Of a DNA stretch of 64,000 bases, positions 28,062 to 35,584 are shown piece by piece. The position numbers were made by a program, and so were the translations under genes. The stretch's first letter is position 1. Each line of letters opens with the position of its first letter. The notes under the pieces were generated by a model. It was not told where the DNA came from. It made no database searches and worked only from the letters and a program-made list of their open reading frames with translations. Origin of the DNA: Pseudobdellovibrionaceae bacterium (GTDB lineage: Bacteria; Bdellovibrionota; Bdellovibrionia; Bdellovibrionales; UBA1609); assembly GCA_023898385.1 (NCBI GenBank), contig CP060220.1, positions 558,001-622,000 of the forward strand, written 5' to 3'.

Positions 28062-28883
28062 ATGGCAAAGAAAAAAACGAAAGCCACAAAGAAAAAAGCT
28101 ACAAAGAAAAAACCAGTGACGAAGAAAAAGTCAGCCACAAAAAAAGCAGCCAAAAAGGCGGCAAAGAAAGTCAGTAAGAAGATCGTAAAAAAAGCCACAA
28201 AAAAGGCAGCCGTTAAAAAAACAAAAGCTAAAAAAGGGGCCACAAAAAAAGCGGCGACCAAAAAGGCCGTAAGCAAAAAAGCGGCAGCAAAGAAAGCGAC
28301 TGTAACAACGAAAAAAGCCGCTAAAACGGCTTCCGTTAAGACCACAAAAACAAAGGCCGCGAAGGCAAAGAAAACAGCCCCTAAAATGACAGAGACGCCA
28401 ATGACGCTACCAAACGCCAAGGTGGCCGTTGGACAAAAGGTTCCTGAATTCACATTGCCAGCCACGGGTGGGCAAAGTGTGTCTTTGCAAGCTCTAGCGG
28501 GCAAAAAAACAGTTTTGTTTTTCTACCCTAAAGATGCCACACCTGGTTGCACCATGGAAGGTCAAGACTTCACACGGTTAAAAGGTGACTTCACCGCAGA
28601 GAACGTAGAAGTGTTTGGCGTTTCTCGAGACAGCATGAGCTCCCATGAAAACTTTAAGACGAAGCAAAACTACACGGTGGAGTTAATCAGTGATTCTGAT
28701 GAAACACTTTGCAGTGATTTTGGCGTTATTAAGTTAAAAAACATGTACGGCAAGCAAGTGCGGGGCATTGAGCGTAGCACGTTTCTGCTTGACGAGTCGG
28801 GTGTGCTTTTAAAAGAGTGGCGCGGCGTGAGCGTGCCGGGGCATGCCGAAGAAGTTCTTCAGTTTGTAAAATCAAATAAATAA
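28062..28883 (+). CDS. bcp: Bcp/PrxQ peroxiredoxin fused to a histone-H1-like Lys/Ala-rich tail
   Basis: 273 residues. Residues 1-108 are almost entirely Lys, Ala and Thr in KKAxxK units, like bacterial histone-H1-like proteins. Residues 115-273 are a complete thioredoxin-fold peroxiredoxin: VGQKVPEFTLPATGG, FFYPKDATPGCTMEG (peroxidatic Cys163), FGVSRDSMSSHENF, MYGKQVRGIERSTFLLD. The usual PrxQ resolving cysteine five residues later is a Gln; the only other cysteine is Cys217. AGGAGAAAAAT precedes the ATG. The basic tail would be expected to bind nucleic acid, so this may be a nucleoid-bound peroxide scavenger. A perfect 12-bp terminator follows. Confidence 0.92.
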   Translation: MAKKKTKATKKKATKKKPVTKKKSATKKAAKKAAKKVSKKIVKKATKKAAVKKTKAKKGATKKAATKKAVSKKAAAKKATVTTKKAAKTASVKTTKTKAAKAKKTAPKMTETPMTLPNAKVAVGQKVPEFTLPATGGQSVSLQALAGKKTVLFFYPKDATPGCTMEGQDFTRLKGDFTAENVEVFGVSRDSMSSHENFKTKQNYTVELISDSDETLCSDFGVIKLKNMYGKQVRGIERSTFLLDESGVLLKEWRGVSVPGHAEEVLQFVKSNK

Positions 28884-28902
28884 AAGATTTTGGTAAAGAG
28901 AT

Positions 28903-28946
28903 AGATCTAAAGCGTCGAAAGTAAAGGCGCTTTAGATCTTTTTTTT
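28903..28946 (+). terminator. Intrinsic terminator after the peroxiredoxin
   Basis: AGATCTAAAGCG (28903-28914) pairs perfectly with CGCTTTAGATCT (28928-28939), with a 13-nt loop followed by seven Ts. It ends inside the stop codon of the convergent oxygenase gene. Confidence 0.9.
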
Positions 28947-29853
28947 ATTTAAAGACAAAAGGCAAAGTGACGTCTGTGGCGTGGCGTTTTTTATTAAAAG
29001 TGGCCGTTGCCAAGCGGTCTTTAATAGTCGAGATGATTTCAGCTTCAGGGGCCGAGCCCTGTTCGATTGCCTTAAGTGTGTCTGTAAGAAACTCTAGCTT
29101 TTCCACTTGCCCTGTGGTCGAAACCCTCAGTCTTACCGTAACTACGCCGTTGTAAGCCCCCAATTCTTCAAGATCGTCATAGAGGGGATCGAGTTGAGGT
29201 TGAAGGCCCGATTGAAGTTCTTCTTCTGATAAATCGCCCTCATAATAAGGGCGAGGTTCTGTAAACCAGCCATGAATCACCAAGCGGGCATCCAGGGGGT
29301 CTTTAGACCCACGCACCTCAGACACGCCGTGGGGTAGTCGCGGGTCGAACACGGTCAACTGGTTAAAGGGGCTGGCAATCTTTTTTATAAGATCGGTTTC
29401 TTCAAATCCTCGTTCACTGTCAAAGTTTTCCCAATAACTGAGAACTTGGGGCTGGAGAATCAGGGTTTCTCCGCCGGTGAATTGGCGATTTTCCCAAGGT
29501 GTGAGTGAAAACACAAAGGCCCACGGCCCATGGGGGTTGTCCGCATGCAAGTTTTGGCTGCACCCATCCACGTAGTAGCTAAGCCATGGCGGTGAAATCT
29601 CATGACACCCCAAGTGTTTTTTCCCCCAGCTAATCAGTGCGAATTCTAATTCTTCATACAGCGCCTCTGGGAAGTAATGATAAGCCGGCGTACGAACCAG
29701 GGTGTACTGATTAGGGATATGCCAGTAATCCCATACAAAGCGATTTTCGTGTGCTACTCTTGGGTTTTTAAATTGGGATTCAAAGTGATCTCGCAACTTT
29801 TGAGCTTGAGGGAAAAACTCATCTTGAACCAGCCAATGATTTTTTTTGTGCAT
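28945..29853 (-). CDS. 2OG-Fe(II) oxygenase fused to an AgmX/TonB-like C-terminal domain
   Basis: 302 residues. The N-terminal part (1-200) is a double-stranded beta-helix oxygenase. The iron ligands are H103-x-D105 (NLHADNPHG) and H175 (RLPHGVSEVRG), and R190 (RLVIHGWF) binds 2-oxoglutarate. Residues 235-302 (VVTVRLRVSTTGQVEKLEFL ... FNKKRHATDVTLPFVFK) match the AgmX/TonB C-terminal pattern normally found in periplasmic or TonB-type proteins. No signal peptide is visible, so the enzyme seems cytoplasmic. The substrate is unknown. It lies 6 nt before gcdH's stop side, in the same direction. Confidence 0.8.
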   Translation of the reverse strand: MHKKNHWLVQDEFFPQAQKLRDHFESQFKNPRVAHENRFVWDYWHIPNQYTLVRTPAYHYFPEALYEELEFALISWGKKHLGCHEISPPWLSYYVDGCSQNLHADNPHGPWAFVFSLTPWENRQFTGGETLILQPQVLSYWENFDSERGFEETDLIKKIASPFNQLTVFDPRLPHGVSEVRGSKDPLDARLVIHGWFTEPRPYYEGDLSEEELQSGLQPQLDPLYDDLEELGAYNGVVTVRLRVSTTGQVEKLEFLTDTLKAIEQGSAPEAEIISTIKDRLATATFNKKRHATDVTLPFVFK

Positions 29854-29859
29854 AAAGTT

Positions 29860-31026
29860 TTACCTAAAAGCAGGTTCTCCCGTGACCTGTGCGCCCACAA
29901 CCAGCCGGTGGATGTCCTCGGTGCCTTCATAGGTGTTCACTGTTTCTAAGTTCATAAGGTGCCGGATGACGGGATACTCATCAATAATACCATTGGCTCC
30001 TAACATATCTCGGGCATCTCGGGCAATATCTAGGGCCATTCGACAGTTGTTCAATTTAGCTAAAGAAACCTGCCAATGTTTCAGTTGGCCTTTTTCTTTC
30101 AGGCGACCTAGGTGGGTGATGAGTAGCTGCGCTTTGCTGATTTCCTGCACCATGCGGGCAAGTTTGGCTTGCGCGAGCTGGTACCCGGCCAGTGGCCGAT
30201 CAAAAATGATGCGGTGTTTGGCGTAATCAAGAGCCTGCTGGTAGCAGGCGTTGGCGGCACCTACGACACCCCAGGCGATACCGTAGCGAGCTTGAGTGAG
30301 GCAGCTCAGTGCACTTTTTAATCCTTCTGTTTTTGGCAACACACAATCGTCAGGTACAAAACAGTCTTTCATGTGAAGTTCAGAGGTCACACTCACTCGA
30401 AGTGAAAACTTGCCATGCATAACACTAGTGGAGAACCCCGGCGTTTTTGTGTCCAAAATAAATCCTTTAATGCCTTCATCGGACTGAGCCCAAACAACAG
30501 CTATTTGGGCCAAGGATCCGTTGGTGATCCACATTTTATTGCCAGTGAGTTTGTAGCCCCCCTTAACTTTTACGGCTTTTGTTTGCATGCCTCCGGGATT
30601 GGACCCAGCCTCTGATTCTGTGAGACCAAAGCAACCCACCATTTCCCCTGTAGCCAGCTGAGGTAAATATTGGCTTTTTTGAGTTTCTGATCCAAAGGCA
30701 AAAATGGGGTACATCACAAGGGCCCCTTGTACGGAACAAAAAGACCGAATCCCAGAGTCGCCTCGCTCCAGCTCTTGCATGATTAAACCATAGGCCACAT
30801 CCCCCAATCCGGCACAGCCGTAACCGTCGATGGTGGGGCCCAGAAGGCCCATTTCACCAAAACGCGGTATCAAATCCATAGGGAACTGTTCGTTTCGGTT
30901 GGCCTCTTGCAAGGCCGGCAGAATGTCTTTTTCTACAAAGTCTCGAATCGAGGCGCGAAGGATCAGTTCATCCTCCGAATACAAACTATCCACATCCACA
31001 AAATTCAGTGACTCATAATGGGCCAT
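29860..31026 (-). CDS. gcdH: Glutaryl-CoA dehydrogenase
   Basis: 388 residues, an acyl-CoA dehydrogenase. CFGLTESEAGSNPGGM and KMWITNGSLAQIAVVWAQ are FAD/substrate-binding motifs. NTYEGTEDIH carries the catalytic Glu367 in the position typical of glutaryl-CoA dehydrogenases, and FSLRVSVTSELHMKDC matches that subgroup. It oxidatively decarboxylates glutaryl-CoA to crotonyl-CoA in lysine/tryptophan degradation. It is upstream of the 2OG oxygenase with a 6-nt gap, so they probably form one operon; glutarate/2-oxoglutarate metabolism may link them. Confidence 0.92.
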   Translation of the reverse strand: MAHYESLNFVDVDSLYSEDELILRASIRDFVEKDILPALQEANRNEQFPMDLIPRFGEMGLLGPTIDGYGCAGLGDVAYGLIMQELERGDSGIRSFCSVQGALVMYPIFAFGSETQKSQYLPQLATGEMVGCFGLTESEAGSNPGGMQTKAVKVKGGYKLTGNKMWITNGSLAQIAVVWAQSDEGIKGFILDTKTPGFSTSVMHGKFSLRVSVTSELHMKDCFVPDDCVLPKTEGLKSALSCLTQARYGIAWGVVGAANACYQQALDYAKHRIIFDRPLAGYQLAQAKLARMVQEISKAQLLITHLGRLKEKGQLKHWQVSLAKLNNCRMALDIARDARDMLGANGIIDEYPVIRHLMNLETVNTYEGTEDIHRLVVGAQVTGEPAFR

Positions 31027-31225
31027 GTAGGTCTCCTTGTGCTGATCGAGACGATTCTACAACAGTGATATTCCCGAGTCAGGTCAGTCGGTAGCCGAGG
31101 ACGGGGTGCGGCGTCGGTTAAGAGAGTGTCCCTTTTCGGGGCCTAAAACTCTTAAGGCTATTGGAGTTGACCTTGGATTAGGGTTACAATCAGTATGTCG
31201 GAAAAGCTTCAAGTACGGAGGAAGG

Positions 31226-33016
31226 GTGAAGGCAGAAAGGAAAGGCAAGCTATCAAAATCTAACCTATTTTTGTGGTGTATGTGTGCCATTTTTATATGT
31301 GGCGGATGTCAGCTGGCCAACAATGTAATGCGTGGGTCGATTCGAGAAAATGGTAGTGGTGAATCCCCTCCGCCCCCGCTGGTGTTTTCCTATTCAGCAG
31401 AACCTGTGTATTTTAAAGGCGAGTCATTAAACTTAAATCCGATGGTGTCTAGTGGCACCGGTGTTTCTTGGTCCATTGCTCCGGATTTGCCTGCGGGGCT
31501 AGTGTTTGATAGCAGTACGGGCCAAATTTCGGGAACACCATCTGCCTATTTAAATGAACAAACATTTCAGGTGACAGCGCAGGATGAAAGTCAAAACTTG
31601 GTCTCGGCCACGTTTTCACTTATTCTCGGGCAAAGGCTTGTGGTCGATATATTGGCCGACTCATCACAAGACAACAATCCAGGCGATGGCTTATGCGACG
31701 ATGGGTCTTCGCAATGCTCATTGAGAACAGCCATGACAGAGGCTGAGGGCTTAGGTGATGTTTATTCAAAGATAGAGCTTTCATCAGGAGTGTATTCGGT
31801 CAGTGGCTCAGCCATAGCTATTGGCGACGGGAATATCCATGTTTATGGGTTGGGCCCAACACTGACCGAGGTTAGCGGTGGCGGTACGATCCAGATTTTA
31901 AATGCGACGGGCACCACTGAATTGTCAGCTGAAGGGGTTGCATTCACCAACGGAAATAGCGGGGGTGTATCTGGTGGTGCTCTTTATTTTTTTGGTAAAA
32001 AACTTGAGCTTAGGCGATGTAGGTTTTCAAACAATGCCGGCCACTGGGGCGGCGCAATCAACACCGTCTATGTGGAAAACATTCTGGTGGATGAGTGTAC
32101 GTTTGAGAACAACTCAACAATAGATGTCTCCTGGGGTTCTGGCGGCGCCCTGCGCATGCAGACGATCTCTTCTGATGCTCAAGCGATTATACAAAATAGT
32201 ACATTCACATCCAATACGGCTCATTCTGTGGGAGGGGCCATTGAACTTGGTGGGCCCACTGAATTTATTTTGACAGGCAATGTGTACGATCAAAACCATG
32301 CTTTGGGGGGCGGCGGTACCAACGGCGGCGCCATTCATGTGTTTTCGAGTGGGGCCTCGGCCTCCATTGAAATCACTGACTCCATATTCACAAGCAATAC
32401 CGCCGTGGGCTCTGGGGGCGCTGTAAGCATTGAAGACGATGCCCTTCAGGTCGTAATTGCTAGAAATCTTTTTCGTGATAATTCCTCCAACCAAGGGGGC
32501 GCGCTCCATCTTGTGAGTGATGACGATATTTTGGTGGAAAACAGTACTTTTTTTGAAAACATAGCTGCAAACTATGGCGGGGCAATCTACGCCCCAGCTT
32601 ACTTGGGTGAAAAGCCAACGTTGTCCCATTTGACCTTTCACAATAATTCGGCGCCTACCATCGGTGGGCATGTTCGATCAGGCGATATTATTGTGCAAAA
32701 CTCCATTTTTTCCACTACGGCCTCCGGCGATGGTTGCACCTGGGGCCCTACAGATCTTGTGTCTATGGGCGGTAATCTTGATGTGGGCACAACCTGTGGG
32801 TTTGGTGCAACAGGAGCGCCCAACGATGCAGACTCTGTCACTCTTAATTTGGGATCACTTGCAGACAACGGTGGACCGTCTTTAACGATACGGCCTCAAG
32901 CCGGGAGTCCCGCCATTGATAACGGTGTGAGTTCGGTATGTGCGGCCAAAGATCAACGAAATATTTCTAGACCTCTTGGCAATTCCTGCGACTCCGGCGC
33001 CGTGGAGGCAGAATAA
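31226..33016 (+). CDS. CQLANN lipoprotein with putative Ig domain and right-handed beta-helix
   Basis: 596 residues from the GTG at 31226 (GGAGGAAG just upstream; the open frame extends to 31106). A signal peptide ends in FICGGC (Cys28), followed by CQLANNVMRGS, the divergent member of the shared signature. Residues 45-130 form a He_PIG-type Ig domain (LPAGLVFDSSTGQISGTPS). A CSLRTAMTEAE motif follows, then a parallel beta-helix with repeated NNSxxxGGA/NTAxxxGGA turns. The end is a choice-of-anchor-Q type region (LGSLADNGGPSLTIRPQAGS, AIDNGVSSVC). Likely outer-membrane or surface exposed, possibly polysaccharide-binding. Confidence 0.88.
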   Translation: MKAERKGKLSKSNLFLWCMCAIFICGGCQLANNVMRGSIRENGSGESPPPPLVFSYSAEPVYFKGESLNLNPMVSSGTGVSWSIAPDLPAGLVFDSSTGQISGTPSAYLNEQTFQVTAQDESQNLVSATFSLILGQRLVVDILADSSQDNNPGDGLCDDGSSQCSLRTAMTEAEGLGDVYSKIELSSGVYSVSGSAIAIGDGNIHVYGLGPTLTEVSGGGTIQILNATGTTELSAEGVAFTNGNSGGVSGGALYFFGKKLELRRCRFSNNAGHWGGAINTVYVENILVDECTFENNSTIDVSWGSGGALRMQTISSDAQAIIQNSTFTSNTAHSVGGAIELGGPTEFILTGNVYDQNHALGGGGTNGGAIHVFSSGASASIEITDSIFTSNTAVGSGGAVSIEDDALQVVIARNLFRDNSSNQGGALHLVSDDDILVENSTFFENIAANYGGAIYAPAYLGEKPTLSHLTFHNNSAPTIGGHVRSGDIIVQNSIFSTTASGDGCTWGPTDLVSMGGNLDVGTTCGFGATGAPNDADSVTLNLGSLADNGGPSLTIRPQAGSPAIDNGVSSVCAAKDQRNISRPLGNSCDSGAVEAE

Positions 33017-33031
33017 GTAGAGCGCCGCTCG

Positions 33032-33055
33032 AAACGCCCTTAGGTATGCGTTTTT
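33032..33055 (+). terminator. Weak intrinsic terminator after beta-helix lipoprotein
   Basis: AAACGC (33032-33037) pairs with GCGTTT (33048-33053) around a 10-nt loop, followed by two further Ts. The stem is short. Confidence 0.4.
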
Positions 33056-33186
33056 AAAATAAGTGGTGATCAATTAACTAGGCTATTCGCGCGCCTGGTG
33101 GGGAGTCGGCATCCCCGCCGTGGAGTGTTCCGAATACCAGTACGCTTGCGTCGATAAACCTCTATAGTCGAATATTCAGTGGGCGA

Positions 33187-33300
33187 CTACACAAGTCGCC
33201 GTTCGCTATCCGCCCATGCCAAGAACAGAACAAAAGTGCCTATAACCATGACTGACCCAATACCTATGCACAATAAACATGTAGAAATAGGGAATAACAT
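33187..33300 (-). CDS. Small single-span membrane protein (37 aa)
   Basis: A minus-strand ATG at 33300 is preceded by AAAGGAG with 6-nt spacing, a near-ideal ribosome site. The 37-residue product is MLFPISTCLLCIGIGSVM, then VIGTFVLFLAWADSERRLV. That is one hydrophobic span with a charged C-terminal tail, as in small membrane subunits or regulators. I recognise no family. Its stop codon falls in a 7-bp hairpin (GGCGACT/AGTCGCC, 33182-33200). The region is otherwise gene-free. Confidence 0.55.
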   Translation of the reverse strand: MLFPISTCLLCIGIGSVMVIGTFVLFLAWADSERRLV

Positions 33301-33339
33301 CTAAGGCTCCTTTGTTCTTTCAACCCCACAAAACTTAAT

Positions 33340-33508
33340 AAGGTTGCCGTGGTCTTAACCTTTTTGAACCACTAAGTGTCTTGTTTAAGAGCAAGTGCTG
33401 TGCCCAAGGTCATGAACGTTCTAAAGGCACTAGGGGCCACGGGGGCGTTACAATATCACGATGAGGGTGTGGCAGATTGTAACGTCAAAAGACCCAATTT
33501 GGGTTTTT
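33340..33508 (+). ncRNA. Candidate structured RNA ending at an intrinsic terminator
   Basis: Within 0.6 kb lacking a plus-strand gene there is a series of inverted repeats: AAGGTT/AACCTT (33340-33345/33357-33362), AGTGC/GCACT (33394-33398/33427-33431), and a 9-bp stem CGTTACAAT/ATTGTAACG (33446-33454/33476-33484). A terminator follows: ACCCA-ATT-TGGGT plus five Ts (33492-33508). A terminator with no ORF before it suggests a small RNA, or an untranslated leader that is terminated early. The promoter and 5' end are not identified. Confidence 0.35.
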
Positions 33509-33524
33509 AAGCGGTGTTTGTAGT

Positions 33525-33540
33525 TGGCCCGGCCGTTGCA
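33525..33540 (+). promoter_or_regulatory. Sigma-54 promoter
   Basis: TGGCCCGGCCGTTGCA matches the -24/-12 consensus TGGCACRNNNNTTGCW at every defined position except one (C for A). The GG-GC spacing is exact. It lies just after a terminator and about 90 nt before the small gene at 33630, which has an AAGGAG ribosome site. Confidence 0.7.
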
Positions 33541-33629
33541 ATACTCATGTGTATATCAATGGCCAACTCGATAACTCTTTAATGGGAGAGCGATTGAGGT
33601 TATCTGCGGAACGTATAAGGAGTCGCATT

Positions 33630-33932
33630 ATGGGGTACACGAAAAGAGACAAGATAGTAGAGCTCAAAGTGAGCCAAACAGAAAATCAAATTAAAAGGTT
33701 ATATAACCACAGTCAAAATGTACGACCGTTTGAACTTTCCACTTACCTTGAGGCCTTAAGCCATATCGAGACCAAGCGTGAAGAAGTACTGTCTTGTTTA
33801 AAGTTGATCGGTGAATCCCGACGGCAAACCGTATCGGATCAGCGATTGGCCCTTCGTAATTTTCAAAAATCCTGGAAATGCCTTTGCGAGTTGATCGCAT
33901 CCCTTGAGTTTTATTACGCGCGCCCTGCGTGA
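33630..33932 (+). CDS. Small helical protein under a sigma-54 promoter
   Basis: 100 residues from the ATG at 33630, with AAGGAG 7 nt upstream; the longer open frame from 33549 lacks a ribosome site. The sequence is charged, helical and likely coiled coil (KIVELKVSQTENQIKRLYNH, YLEALSHIETKREEVLSCLK), without a signal peptide. I do not recognise it. The strong sigma-54 promoter upstream implies regulated expression by an enhancer-binding activator, possibly the one at 6430. Confidence 0.7.
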   Translation: MGYTKRDKIVELKVSQTENQIKRLYNHSQNVRPFELSTYLEALSHIETKREEVLSCLKLIGESRRQTVSDQRLALRNFQKSWKCLCELIASLEFYYARPA

Positions 33933-34133
33933 GGTTGGGCACCTAAAAGCAATGCTTTGGGGTGCAATTAATTATATTTAGCTACAGTGAAAAAATAGAC
34001 CGTTAGTGGCAGCATAGGTGAATTATGAATTCACGTATGCTATACAGATTTTCTAGTCACTTAGGCCCAAGTGGGAGGCGTAGAGCCCCAGTGGCATTTA
34101 GAATTTCAAATGGGTGATAACGGGAGAATAAGG

Positions 34134-34544
34134 GTGAAAAAATCAAATCTTGTCAGTTTGGCGCTGGGCTTAGTCCTCATAGTGTCACAGTCAGTTTTTG
34201 CGATGACACAAAAATCAACTGAGTCCATCGATTCGGGACTAACCATGGCCGTTTGCGTGGCTGATGCCGAGTGGACGGATGTGAAAGGCGTTCGAGGTGA
34301 AAGAGGTGCCGTTTTCGAATCGAACTGGTATTTAGAGTTTTCTTCGGAATGCAAAGCCACAGTAGAAGCCTTTAAGGCTGAGTACCCGGATAAAAATGAG
34401 CAATGGCGGCGAGTTTCAGAACTGCGACAGCCCTCGTTAGAAGCGGCACTTTATGCTTGCGAGAAAGTGAATCAAAGGGATTCAGAAATGTTAATGCTCT
34501 GCCAGGAGCCTGTATTGGCCGAAGCGCAATCTCGCGGTCTGTAA
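34134..34544 (+). CDS. Small secreted protein, unknown function
   Basis: 136 residues from the GTG at 34134 (GGGAG 7 nt upstream); the frame opens earlier at 34071. The signal peptide (KKSNLVSLALGLVLIVSQSVFA) would be cleaved after VFA. The mature protein is about 113 residues with four cysteines (AVCVADAEW, SSECKA, YACEKV, MLCQEP), suggesting two disulphides in the periplasm. No known family. Confidence 0.65.
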   Translation: MKKSNLVSLALGLVLIVSQSVFAMTQKSTESIDSGLTMAVCVADAEWTDVKGVRGERGAVFESNWYLEFSSECKATVEAFKAEYPDKNEQWRRVSELRQPSLEAALYACEKVNQRDSEMLMLCQEPVLAEAQSRGL

Positions 34545-34636
34545 ATTTGGCCATTAAGTGAGCCGAGCCGCGGCGCCTCACCAGGGAGTTTAAAAAAACA
34601 AAGCGGGTGGCGCCTCCGATATCGAATATCAGTTTT

Positions 34637-35584
34637 TTACTTTTCCTCATCAGCAATAATGGCCCCGAAAGCTTTCAATAGTTCGGGGTCGACGGGTGTC
34701 ACCCAAATGCCATAAGTCGTGGCATTTGGCCCATCGAGGGAGCGTGACACCACAGCCACTGCGGCCACCGCCGGAGTCTCCACTGATGATAGGGCAATGT
34801 GACTGCCTGAAGATAGAGAATCCATATATACAGGCGCCACAAGCAATCGTTGATCGGTGGCACCGTTCTCATAAGTCCGAAGGGGTGGCAGGGTACTGCT
34901 GACCATGACGCCTGACGGGGATGCGCGACTGTATCCAGCCGTAGTGTACTGATTTCCCGAAGACTCTTCAGGCGGGGCACCCAGCGGAAACGATTTTATT
35001 GGCAGCGTGTGTTGGACTGGGCGATCCAGCGTGGCTAAGGCGATGTCTTTATCAGCCCACCCGGTGCCATCAAAGGCCAGCGGCCAATGAATTTTAAGAA
35101 TTTGGTTGAGGAGGCGGGGGTCCTGCAGTCTCGTGGCTGAAAAACCGGGAACAAAAAATGCGGCAATCGCCCGCGATGGGCCTTTAAAACAATGGGCGGC
35201 CGTGAGTATATGCCGAGGGCTAACGGCTGTTGCCGAGCACAAGTGAATCGCTTTTGATGCAAAATAAACAGCTAGAAGGCCCGTTGCTTTTTCACTCTTT
35301 GACGGCTCAGTTAATGAGGCGGGGGTGCGTACATCTGTTGCGGGGATCAGGTGATCGGTTTCAGGTTCAATCAGCCAGTGCCACGTTGATGACGTTGAGG
35401 TTTCCGTTGCAGTGAGAGCCGCATCGATTTCAGAGGCTGCTGAACTGGCATCAAACTCAGATTGAAGGCTTTTTGTGGCCAGGGCGGTGGCGTTGGTCTT
35501 TGCCTCAGGCCACAATTCGTCGGCCCTGGTCGCAGCGGGGTCAATAAGAAGCAGACACAATAATAAAAACAGTGAATCTTTCAA
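34637..35584 (-). CDS. Trypsin-like serine protease homologue, catalytic Ser not evident
   Basis: 315 residues with a TTG start at 35584 immediately following the stop of the upstream gene (GGAG in that gene's end). A signal peptide ends at about residue 22, and a low-complexity Ala/Ser/Thr region follows. The S1 fold shows HILTAAHC (His131) and ADKDIALATL (Asp180). The usual GDSGGP block is not found; the region where it is expected reads YMDSLSSGSHIALSS. It may be an inactive homologue or a very divergent protease. It is translationally coupled to the DUF3011-like gene. Confidence 0.75.
   Translation of the reverse strand: MKDSLFLLLCLLLIDPAATRADELWPEAKTNATALATKSLQSEFDASSAASEIDAALTATETSTSSTWHWLIEPETDHLIPATDVRTPASLTEPSKSEKATGLLAVYFASKAIHLCSATAVSPRHILTAAHCFKGPSRAIAAFFVPGFSATRLQDPRLLNQILKIHWPLAFDGTGWADKDIALATLDRPVQHTLPIKSFPLGAPPEESSGNQYTTAGYSRASPSGVMVSSTLPPLRTYENGATDQRLLVAPVYMDSLSSGSHIALSSVETPAVAAVAVVSRSLDGPNATTYGIWVTPVDPELLKAFGAIIADEEK

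Noticed and set aside
28049..28504. Minus-strand ORF rich in Phe/Ala/Val opposite the Lys/Ala tail
   Set aside because: It is the reverse of AAA/GCC-type codons of the histone-like tail; hydrophobic composition is an artefact.
34018..34110. Short ORF around GTGAATTATGAATTCAC
   Set aside because: Although a neat inverted repeat surrounds the ATG, the 30-codon product is Arg-rich, has no ribosome site and overlaps the next gene's leader.
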